This document shows positions 22,493 to 29,832 of a stretch of DNA of 64,000 bases, piece after piece (the first letter of the stretch is position 1; each line of letters starts with the position of its first letter). Source of the stretch: JAEUNJ01 sp052035955 (GTDB lineage Bacteria; Pseudomonadota; Gammaproteobacteria; Burkholderiales; Rhodocyclaceae); the NCBI GenBank assembly GCA_052035955.1, contig JBPOHD010000010.1, positions 1-64,000 of the forward strand, read 5' to 3'. A program made the translations under genes and the position numbers. The notes beneath the pieces are model-generated. The model was not told where the DNA came from and searched no databases. It saw nothing but the letters and a program-made list of their open reading frames with translations.

Positions 22493-23269
22493 TCAGGGAC
22501 GGGCCTTGTTGTCGAGGAAGCCGTGCTTGCGGAAGATGGCCTGTCCTTCGCTGCCCTCGGCCAGGGCCATGAACCGGCGCGCCAGGTCGGGATTCTTCGA
22601 GACCGTCAGCAGGTTGAGCAGGAGGGCCTGGGGCCTGGCGAGTTTGGGGTCCAGGTCGATCGTCTCCAGGACGGCCAGGTTGTCCGGCGCAAAGCCGGCG
22701 GCACGCCAGTTCATGGTCAGGTCCGCCTCCTTGCGCCTCATGGCGCCTGCGAGGCTGCGCGAATCGGGGGCCAGGAAGGCCGCCGCCTTGACGACCTTGG
22801 GATAGATGCCCAGCCCGTCGAGGATTTCCTTCGACTCGTTGCCGACGCTGCCCGACTCGGCGTTGCCGAGGATGACCACCAGGTCCCGGCGCAGCAACTC
22901 GCGCGGATCGGCCTTGACCTTCTTCGGGTTGCCCTTCTGGACCATGAGGGCCATCTGGTTGTAACCGACGGTCACGTAATCGCCGAGCAACCCTTCCTTG
23001 AGGTGCCTCTCCCGGTAGGAGGGCTCGCCGGGCAGGTAGAGGTCGCCGCCGCTCTTGCGCGCCGACTGGTAGAGGTCTTCCGACCCCCCCTGGGCCATGA
23101 CGACCTTCGCGTTCTCGCGCTTCTCGAAGAGTTGGGCGATCTCCGCCATGGGCCTGATCATGGTGATGCCGCAATAGACCAGCAGCTCCTGGCGCGCCTG
23201 CTGGGCCGCGGACGGGAGGGCGAGGCAGAGGGAAGCAAGGAGGGCGGCGAGGATTCGGAAGGGGCGCAT
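22493..23269 (-). CDS. Periplasmic ModA-like substrate-binding protein
   Basis: This 258-residue protein has a signal peptide (residues 1-22, ending AAQQA). The mature part resembles molybdate-type binding proteins of class II: ELLVYCGITMIRPMAEIAQL, MAQGGSEDLYQSARKSGGDL and AESGSVGNESKEILDGLG. There are no transporter permease or ATPase genes beside it. Instead a hybrid sensor kinase follows 30 bases downstream, so it likely acts as a ligand receptor for signalling, not uptake. The ligand could be an oxyanion but cannot be told from sequence. Confidence 0.8.
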   Translation of the reverse strand: MRPFRILAALLASLCLALPSAAQQARQELLVYCGITMIRPMAEIAQLFEKRENAKVVMAQGGSEDLYQSARKSGGDLYLPGEPSYRERHLKEGLLGDYVTVGYNQMALMVQKGNPKKVKADPRELLRRDLVVILGNAESGSVGNESKEILDGLGIYPKVVKAAAFLAPDSRSLAGAMRRKEADLTMNWRAAGFAPDNLAVLETIDLDPKLARPQALLLNLLTVSKNPDLARRFMALAEGSEGQAIFRKHGFLDNKARP

Positions 23270-23318
23270 GGGGTTCTCCGTTTCGGGCAGGTCTTGGCGA
23301 GGAAAGCCGATGGGGGCC

Positions 23319-24335
23319 TCAGCCCGAACGGCCCGCCAGACGCAGGGAAAGTTGCAGCATCTCGTCCCAGACGTCGCCGGCCGCCAGGCCCTTGATCATG
23401 CGGTCGATGCGGGCGGCATGAAGCAGGGCGGCGGTGGCCGCCTTGGTGGTGGTCCGTTGCAGGGGCGCCCGGTAGGCGGACTGGCGGGCTCCGAAGATGC
23501 GCAGGACCTTCATGGCCTCGTCCAGGGAGGCGCCCCGGTCCCGGGCCCCGGCGAGGGAGGCCAGGGTCCGGGCCTCGGTCGCCAGCGCCCAGAGGACGAG
23601 GGGCGGGGCGGCGTCCTCGCCCTTCAGGCCGTCGAGCAGGCGGGCGCAGCGGGCGGCGTCGCCGGCCAGGACGGCGGCGCGCAGCTTGTCCACGTCGTAG
23701 CGCGCCACGTTCAGTACCGCGGCCTCCACCTGTTCCAGGGTGAGGTTGCCGGCAGGGTGGAGCAGTCCCAGCTTCAGGATTTCCTGGTGGGCGGCGAGGA
23801 GGTTGCCTTCCACGTGCTCGGCGATGAACCGGAGCGCCTCCCGCGGCGCCTTCTGGGATTGGCGGGCCAGCCTTGCCGCAATCCAGTCCGGCAGGTCCTT
23901 CAGCGGCGGGGCATTGCACTCGAGGGCGATGCCCGCATCGGCGAGGGCGTTGAACCAGGCGGCCTTGCGGACCTGCCAATCGAGTTGCGGCAGCGTGACC
24001 AGGGTCATGATGCCGGATACATCGGCCATCTCGCGGGCATAACGCTGCAGGGCCTCGCCGCCGTCGCGCCCGGGCTTGCCCGAGGGAATGCGCAGGTCCA
24101 CGAGCTTGGAGCCGCCGAACAGGGACATGTTGCCGCCGGCGAGGAAGAGTTCGTCCCAGCGGTAGTTCGGCGTCACGACCAGGACTTCCCGTTCCTCGAA
24201 GCCCCGCTTGCGGGCGGCGGCACGAATGGCGTCGGCAGCCTCGATGACCAGCAGGGGCTCGTCCCCGTGCAACACGTAGAGACCGGCGAGGCCCTTTTCG
24301 AGGTGTCCGGCGAGTTGCTCGGGGCGCAGCAGCAT
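23319..24335 (-). CDS. holA: DNA polymerase III delta subunit
   Basis: This 338-residue protein matches HolA in length and pattern: LAGLYVLHGDEPLLVIEAAD at the start, RELVVTPNYRWDELFLAGGN-like second segment and the C-terminal helical collar (AYRAPLQRTTTKAATAAL). HolA is the clamp-loader subunit that opens the beta sliding clamp. It follows lptE with only two bases between them, as in most betaproteobacteria (leuS-lptE-holA). Confidence 0.95.
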   Translation of the reverse strand: MLLRPEQLAGHLEKGLAGLYVLHGDEPLLVIEAADAIRAAARKRGFEEREVLVVTPNYRWDELFLAGGNMSLFGGSKLVDLRIPSGKPGRDGGEALQRYAREMADVSGIMTLVTLPQLDWQVRKAAWFNALADAGIALECNAPPLKDLPDWIAARLARQSQKAPREALRFIAEHVEGNLLAAHQEILKLGLLHPAGNLTLEQVEAAVLNVARYDVDKLRAAVLAGDAARCARLLDGLKGEDAAPPLVLWALATEARTLASLAGARDRGASLDEAMKVLRIFGARQSAYRAPLQRTTTKAATAALLHAARIDRMIKGLAAGDVWDEMLQLSLRLAGRSG

Positions 24336-24337
24336 CG

Positions 24338-24850
24338 CTAGCCCTCGTCGCTGTCCGGCCTCAGCTTCGCGGCCGACACCCGGCGCAGGACCTGGCGCAC
24401 CAGGTCGGCCTGGATGTCCTTCCAGAGCAAGGCCTCCTCGGCCTCCTTGGCCAGGACCTGGGAGTCGTTGAAGGTGATGTCGCGGGTGACGACGACTCGG
24501 CTGGGGGGCAGGAAGGCCTTGCCGGCGGGATCGGCGAGCCGGAAGGAAAAGGTCCGGACGAGCTGGAATTCGCGCACCCGGCCGGTCGAACTGAGGGACA
24601 GGATGTTCTTGGCCTGGGCGTCCCCGGTGACCGTGAGGATGGCCTGGGCCTCCCTGGGTTCGGAAACCACCCGCGTCGTGCTGCCGGCCTCGATGCTGCG
24701 CTTGAGCGAGGCCCGCAGGTCGCTGGTCTCGGCCAGGGCGATGTAGAGGGTATCGAAAGGCAGCGGATAGGCGCCGCGCAACTGGAACCCGCAGGATGAC
24801 GACAGCAGGGAGGCCAGCAGGAGGACGGCAAGGACGGTTCGGCGACCCAT
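24338..24850 (-). CDS. lptE: LPS-assembly lipoprotein LptE
   Basis: This 170-residue protein begins with a lipoprotein signal (LLASLLSSSCGFQLRG, with the lipobox Cys at residue 20). The mature part (YPLPFDTLYIALAETSDLRA, VTRDITFNDSQVLAKEAEEA) is typical of LptE, the outer-membrane lipoprotein that plugs LptD during LPS insertion. It lies 10 bases downstream of leuS and two bases before holA. Confidence 0.93.
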   Translation of the reverse strand: MGRRTVLAVLLLASLLSSSCGFQLRGAYPLPFDTLYIALAETSDLRASLKRSIEAGSTTRVVSEPREAQAILTVTGDAQAKNILSLSSTGRVREFQLVRTFSFRLADPAGKAFLPPSRVVVTRDITFNDSQVLAKEAEEALLWKDIQADLVRQVLRRVSAAKLRPDSDEG

Positions 24851-24860
24851 GGCAGGCTCC

Positions 24861-27470
24861 TCAGACGACGATATTGACCAGGCGGCCGGGAACGACCACC
24901 ACCTTCTTGGCCGGCTTGCCTTCCATGTGGCGGAGGGCCGTCTCGCTGGCCAGGGCCGCCGCCTCGACGGCGGCCTTGTCGGCGCCGGCGGGCACCCTCA
25001 GGCTGCCGCGCAGCTTGCCGTTCACCTGCAGCACGAGTTCAACCTCGTCCTGGCTCAGGGCCTCCGCCAGGGGCTCGGGCCAGGCCGCGGCGAGGATGTC
25101 ATCGCCATAGCCCAGCTCCCGCCAGAGGGCATGGCAGACGTGGGGCGTGATCGGCGACAGGAGGCGCAACAGGATGGAGAAACCCTCGGCAACCACCGGG
25201 CCGCCCTCGGCACCGGCCTCCTTCTGCAGTCTCTCCAGGGCGTTGAGCATCTTCATGCCGGCGGAGGCGACCGTGTTGAACTGCATCTTCCCGAGGTCGT
25301 AATTGGCCTGCTTCAGCGTCGCGTGGATCTCGCGCCGGGTATCGGCCGCGGCGGCGGCAAGCCTGGCCGGCATGGCAGGCCTGGCCGCCACGGTGTCGCG
25401 ACACGCATGGCCGAAGGCCCAGACCCGGCGCAGGAAGCGGTAGGCGCCCTCGACGCCGGCGTCGGACCATTCCAGGGTCTGTTCCGGCGGCGAGGCGAAC
25501 ATCATGAAGAAGCGCGCCGTGTCGGCGCCGTATTCCTCGATCAGGGCCTGGGGGTCCACGCCGTTGCGCTTGGACTTGGACATGGTGCCGACGCCCTGGT
25601 AGTCCACGGGCTGGCCATCGGCCCGGGAAACGGCGCCGACCACGCGACCGCCCTCGTCGTGCTTCAGGTCCACCTCCTCCGGGGCGAAATATTCGATGCC
25701 GCCCTTTTCGTTGCGGCGGGAGAAGATGTGGTTCAGCACCATGCCCTGGGTCAGCAGGTTGGCGAAAGGTTCGTCGTAGGCGACCAGTCCCAGGTCGCGC
25801 ATGACCTTGGTCCAGAATCGCGAGTAGAGCAGGTGCAGGATGGCGTGCTCGATGCCGCCGATGTACTGGTCGGCGGGCATCCAGTGGCCGACGCGGGCGT
25901 CGGTCATCCCGGTCGCGTCCGGCGAGCAGTAACGCGCGTAATACCAGGAGGAATCGACGAAGGTATCCATGGTGTCGGTCTCCCGGCGCGCCGGTCGGCC
26001 GCAACCCGGGCAGGCGCAGCGCAGGAAGTCCTCGCGCTTGTTCAGCGGATTGCCGGTGCCGTCGGGGACGCAGTCCTCGGGCAGGACCACGGGCAATTGC
26101 GCTTCCGGTACCGGCACCGTGCCGCAGGCCTCGCAGTGGACCAGCGGGATCGGGCAGCCCCAATAACGCTGGCGGGAGATGCCCCAGTCGCGCAGGCGGT
26201 ACTGGACCTGCTTGTCGCCCAAGTGCTTCGCCTTCAGGTCGCGGGCGATGGCGTCGGTGGCCTGCTGGTAGTCCAGGCCGTCATAGGGACCCGAGTTGAT
26301 GCAGGTGCCGTTGTACTTGTCGGCGTACCACTCCTGCCAGGCGTCCAGGGAATAGGCCTGGCCGGGCACGTCGATCACCTGGGTGATCGGCAGGCCGTAT
26401 TTCCTGGCGAAGGCGAAGTCCCGTTCGTCGTGGGCCGGAACGGCCATGACGGCGCCTTCGCCATAGCCCATCAGCACGTAGTTGCCGACCCAGACCTCCA
26501 CTTTCGCACCGGTCAGCGGATGCTCGACGAAGATGCCGGTGGGCAGGCCTTTCTTCTCCATGGTGGCGATGTCGGCCTCCATGACGGAGCCGCGCTTGCA
26601 CTCCTCGATGAAGGCGGCCAGTTCCGGGTTGTCCCGGGCGGCCCGGGTGGCCAGGGGATGCTCGGCGGCGACGGCGCAGAAGGTGACGCCCATGATGGTG
26701 TCGGCGCGGGTCGTGTAGACCCAGAGCAGGTCCCGCTTGCCGTCCAGTTCGTAGGGGAAGGCGAAGCGGACACCCCAGGACTTGCCGATCCAGTTGGCCT
26801 GCATGGTCTTGACGCGCTCGGGCCAGCCGGGCAGGCCATCGAGGGCCGACAGCAGCTCATCGGCATATTTGGTGATGGCCAGGTAGTAGCCGGGAATCTC
26901 GCGCTTCTCGACCGGGGCTCCGGTACGCCAGCCGCGGCCGTCGATGACCTGCTCGTTGGCCAGCACCGTCTGGTCCACCGGATCCCAGTTCACGACCTGG
27001 GTCTTCTTGTAGGCGATGCCGGCCTCCAGCATGCGCAGGAAAAGCCACTGGTTCCACTTGTAGTACTCGGGGCGGCAGGTGGCGAGTTCCCGCTCCCAGT
27101 CCAGGGCAAAGCCCAGGGACTGGAGTTGCCGTTTCATGTAGGCGATGTTGTCGTAGGTCCATTTGGCCGGCGGAACCTTGTTCTGCATCGCCGCGTTCTC
27201 CGCCGGGAGGCCGAAGGCGTCCCAGCCCATCGGCTGCAACACGTTGAATCCACGCATTTTGTGGTAACGGGTCAGGACGTCGCCGATGGTATAGTTGCGC
27301 ACGTGCCCCATGTGCAGTTTCCCCGACGGATAAGGAAACATGGACAGGCAGTAGTACTTCGGGCGTGGATTCGCCGACCCGGCATCCTCGACGGCGCGAA
27401 AGGCGTGGGTGGATTGCCAATGGACCTGGGCGGCCCGCTCGATTTCCGTCGGATGGTATTTTTCCTGCAT
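24861..27470 (-). CDS. leuS: Leucyl-tRNA synthetase
   Basis: This 869-residue protein is read from ATG 27470 (MQEKYHPTEIERAAQVHW), the usual start for this enzyme; an open frame continues upstream but lacks family similarity. The class I signatures are KLHMGHVRNYTIGDV (HIGH-like) and TMSKSKRNGVDP (KMSKS). The editing domain (CP1) lies at about residues 225-420. The enzyme charges tRNA-Leu in the cytoplasm. It heads the leuS-lptE-holA operon and diverges from the FecR-type gene. Confidence 0.97.
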   Translation of the reverse strand: MQEKYHPTEIERAAQVHWQSTHAFRAVEDAGSANPRPKYYCLSMFPYPSGKLHMGHVRNYTIGDVLTRYHKMRGFNVLQPMGWDAFGLPAENAAMQNKVPPAKWTYDNIAYMKRQLQSLGFALDWERELATCRPEYYKWNQWLFLRMLEAGIAYKKTQVVNWDPVDQTVLANEQVIDGRGWRTGAPVEKREIPGYYLAITKYADELLSALDGLPGWPERVKTMQANWIGKSWGVRFAFPYELDGKRDLLWVYTTRADTIMGVTFCAVAAEHPLATRAARDNPELAAFIEECKRGSVMEADIATMEKKGLPTGIFVEHPLTGAKVEVWVGNYVLMGYGEGAVMAVPAHDERDFAFARKYGLPITQVIDVPGQAYSLDAWQEWYADKYNGTCINSGPYDGLDYQQATDAIARDLKAKHLGDKQVQYRLRDWGISRQRYWGCPIPLVHCEACGTVPVPEAQLPVVLPEDCVPDGTGNPLNKREDFLRCACPGCGRPARRETDTMDTFVDSSWYYARYCSPDATGMTDARVGHWMPADQYIGGIEHAILHLLYSRFWTKVMRDLGLVAYDEPFANLLTQGMVLNHIFSRRNEKGGIEYFAPEEVDLKHDEGGRVVGAVSRADGQPVDYQGVGTMSKSKRNGVDPQALIEEYGADTARFFMMFASPPEQTLEWSDAGVEGAYRFLRRVWAFGHACRDTVAARPAMPARLAAAAADTRREIHATLKQANYDLGKMQFNTVASAGMKMLNALERLQKEAGAEGGPVVAEGFSILLRLLSPITPHVCHALWRELGYGDDILAAAWPEPLAEALSQDEVELVLQVNGKLRGSLRVPAGADKAAVEAAALASETALRHMEGKPAKKVVVVPGRLVNIVV

Positions 27471-27559
27471 GACGTGGCGCCGGCGTAGGGGATAAGCGTT
27501 GGAAAAGCTTGAAATTATACCCTCCGCCCCCCGGACGATTTCCCGTGAAAGGAGCGAGC

Positions 27560-28435
27560 ATGCGAATTCCCGGATGGATGTGGGCCCTGGCGATTCTTCC
27601 CTTGCCGCTGCAGGCGGCGAACCTGGCCACCGTGGAGGCCGTCCAGTCGCCGGCCTGGCTGGAACGGGCGGGGCATGTCGAACCGCTGGCGCCGGGCCTG
27701 CCAATCCGCGACGGTGACAACCTGCGCACCGGCGAAGGCGCCCGCCTGACCCTGCGCCTGGCCGAGGGCAGTACCGTCAAGCTCGGCGAGAACGCCGGCT
27801 TGGCGCTCCACGGCCAGGGGCCGCGCCCCGAGCGCAGCTTCAAGGGGGCGATGGAGGTGCTCCGCGGCGCATTCCGCTTCACGACCGAGGCGGTGAGAAG
27901 GCTGCGCGGAGATCGGGAGCTTGCCATCCGCGTCGGCACGGCGACCGTCGGCATCCGTGGCACGGACGTATGGGGCAAGTCGGGAGACGAGAAGGACCTC
28001 GTTTGCCTGATCGAAGGGAGTATCCAGATCAGCCACGCGGCCCTCGCGGGCGGGCCCCTGGCGATGAAGGATGCAAATACCTTCTTCGTGGCGCCCAAGG
28101 GGGCGGCACCCTTGCCTGTCGGCCCGGTAGACCCGAACCAGCTCAGGCAATGGGCCCGGGAGACCGAGATCCTGCCGGCCGACGGCGCCCTGCGTCGGGC
28201 AGGCCGCTGGTCCGTGCAGTTGGGTTCGGATGCGACTTCCGAAGCGGCGGCCCTGATGCTCCACGACCAGGCTCGCCAAGCCGGTTTCGCGACCCGGATC
28301 CGGCCGTTTGCGGCCGCTGACGGCACATGGAACTACCGGGTATCGCTGCCTGGAATCCCATCCGAGGCGGATGCCGCGGCGCTCGCCGCCCGCATCAGGG
28401 CCACGCTGGACGTCGAGGCAACGCCCCGGAAATGA
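27560..28435 (+). CDS. Exported FecR-domain protein with SPOR domain
   Basis: This 291-residue protein starts at ATG 27560, with AAAGGAG five bases ahead. A signal peptide (residues 1-19, ending LQAAN) is followed by a FecR-type beta domain (DGDNLRTGEGARLTLRLAEG, RVGTATVGIRGTDVW). The last 75 residues (RWSVQLGSDATSEAAALML, WNYRVSLPGI) form a SPOR domain, which binds denuded peptidoglycan at division sites. It diverges from leuS and ends at a clear terminator. No TonB receptor or sigma factor gene is near, so iron signalling is not implied. Confidence 0.85.
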   Translation: MRIPGWMWALAILPLPLQAANLATVEAVQSPAWLERAGHVEPLAPGLPIRDGDNLRTGEGARLTLRLAEGSTVKLGENAGLALHGQGPRPERSFKGAMEVLRGAFRFTTEAVRRLRGDRELAIRVGTATVGIRGTDVWGKSGDEKDLVCLIEGSIQISHAALAGGPLAMKDANTFFVAPKGAAPLPVGPVDPNQLRQWARETEILPADGALRRAGRWSVQLGSDATSEAAALMLHDQARQAGFATRIRPFAAADGTWNYRVSLPGIPSEADAAALAARIRATLDVEATPRK

Positions 28436-28441
28436 AGGGGA

Positions 28442-28480
28442 ACGGGCGCCGCGGCCCCTGCCGGGCGCCGCGCCCGTTTT
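28442..28480 (+). terminator. Terminator after the FecR/SPOR gene
   Basis: ACGGGCG (28442-28448) pairs with CGCCCGT (28471-28477), with further GC pairs inside, followed by TTTT. It begins seven bases after the stop codon and separates this gene from the convergent gene ending at 28484. Confidence 0.7.
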
Positions 28481-28483
28481 CGC

Positions 28484-28825
28484 TCAGTGGGAGGCGAGGG
28501 GCCGGTTGAAGGCCTGCCAGAAGCGCGATGCGGTCTGGGCGCCCACCTCGAAAGCCACCAGGGGGACGGTCCAGTAGCGGGCCTGCTGACGGGCAAGGCG
28601 GCGGAATCCGAAAGATGCGGAATCGGCCGCCAGGGCTTCGGCCGCGACGCGCGCCACCAGCTCGTCCATGGCCAGCTTCCAGAACTCCGGGGTCGGCTCG
28701 GATCCCAGCCGGCGCGAGGCTTCCCGGCAGGCGGCGCGCCAGCAGGCGGCGGCACGGTGTTCGCTGATGCCGGCCTTCCTGGCGAGCCAGGGGAGGATCT
28801 TGGGATTGCGTCTGTTCTCTGTCAC
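28484..28825 (-). CDS. Conserved-looking hypothetical protein
   Basis: This is a 113-residue protein starting at GTG 28825, where AAGGAG lies six bases upstream; the longer frame has no such site. The sequence (ILPWLARKAGISEHRAAACW, WKLAMDELVARVAAEALAAD, FRRLARQQARYWTVPLVAFE) is helical, without signal peptide or membrane helix. I do not recognise a family. The N-terminal KILPWLARKAGISEHRA has a HTH-like look, but this is weak. Confidence 0.55.
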   Translation of the reverse strand: MTENRRNPKILPWLARKAGISEHRAAACWRAACREASRRLGSEPTPEFWKLAMDELVARVAAEALAADSASFGFRRLARQQARYWTVPLVAFEVGAQTASRFWQAFNRPLASH

Positions 28826-28974
28826 GGTGTACTCCTTTCCATCTTCGTGGAGGGGCTGCCCCGGTCGCCTCGTGAGCGCCGGATGTTGCGATGCAGCATT
28901 TTCATTGTAACGCTTGTTTGCCCCAAAGGTAGACACGGGTTTCGCAATCCGTGCCGGGCATCACGCCCGAACGC

Positions 28975-29832
28975 CTACTTGAAACGGACGCCGACGGCAG
29001 GATTGCCGGCCAGGCCTTCGTAGGTGACGGTGACGGCGAGGCCCGGTTTGGGCGGCAACAGCGGCGAAAAGGAGCCGAGGCTGAGCAGCTCGCCGGCCTT
29101 GAGCCGCTTTCCCTCCCGGGCCAGGTCCTGGGCCAGCCAGATGACGGCATTGAGGGGGTGGTCCAGGATGGCCGAGCCGGGTCCCCGAGCCAGCTCCTTG
29201 CCCTCCTGGTCCCGGACCACTACGCTCATCGTGGCCAATTGCCCCAGGTGCTCGGGGGCCGGCGCGAAGCCCGTGCCGAGGACGCCGAGGCGGGCGCCGA
29301 CATTGATGGCGGCGATCACGGGGCCGTTCAGGGCTTCCTTGGGGTCCAGCACCAGGTCCGGCAATTCGATGAAGGGGGCGATCGCGCTGAGGTGCTGAAG
29401 GACCTCGGCCGGGGTGCGGGCTTCGTTGATGCCTTCATCCTTCACCGTCACGATCATGTCGGCCTCGAACACGGCCCGGGCGCCGTACCGGGCCGGCACT
29501 TCCGCACCGTCCCGAAGGATCATGTTTTCGAACAGCGCGCCGCGTACGGGTGCGTCGTAGCCGAAACGCTTCTGGACCGCCGGATTGGTCAGGCCGGCCT
29601 TGTAGCCGACGATGCGGCCCTGAGTGCGGCCGAGTTCGGCGTGCAGGAGGGCCTGTCCGCACATGGCATCCGCCATGCTCATGGCCGGGTCGATTCCGGT
29701 GGCGGGGGTCATCGCCTGCCAGGCGGAGGCCAGGACGGCTACGGTGGCCGGCGAGGGGCAGGCGGCAAATGACGGTTGGACGGCGGACAGGGCAACGCAG
29801 GCGGCAAAGGCGGCGACGGTCTTCTCATGCAT
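28975..29832 (-). CDS. Exported 2-keto-4-pentenoate hydratase-like protein
   Basis: This 285-residue protein starts at ATG 29832 with AGGAG eight bases ahead. The first 23 residues form a signal peptide (MHEKTVAAFAACVALSAVQP, then SFA-AC). The mature protein follows the MhpD/fumarylacetoacetate hydrolase-like pattern (GRIVGYKAGLTNPAVQKRFG, VFEADMIVTVKDEG, NVGARLGVLGTG, HPLNAVIWLA). Characterised relatives act in the cytoplasm in aromatic meta-cleavage, so export is unusual. The start overlaps the end of the PAS kinase gene by eight bases. Its substrate is unknown. Confidence 0.78.
   Translation of the reverse strand: MHEKTVAAFAACVALSAVQPSFAACPSPATVAVLASAWQAMTPATGIDPAMSMADAMCGQALLHAELGRTQGRIVGYKAGLTNPAVQKRFGYDAPVRGALFENMILRDGAEVPARYGARAVFEADMIVTVKDEGINEARTPAEVLQHLSAIAPFIELPDLVLDPKEALNGPVIAAINVGARLGVLGTGFAPAPEHLGQLATMSVVVRDQEGKELARGPGSAILDHPLNAVIWLAQDLAREGKRLKAGELLSLGSFSPLLPPKPGLAVTVTYEGLAGNPAVGVRFK

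Noticed and set aside
24849..27488. Open plus-strand frame of 879 codons opposite leuS
   Set aside because: Antisense shadow of leuS; no recognisable protein pattern.
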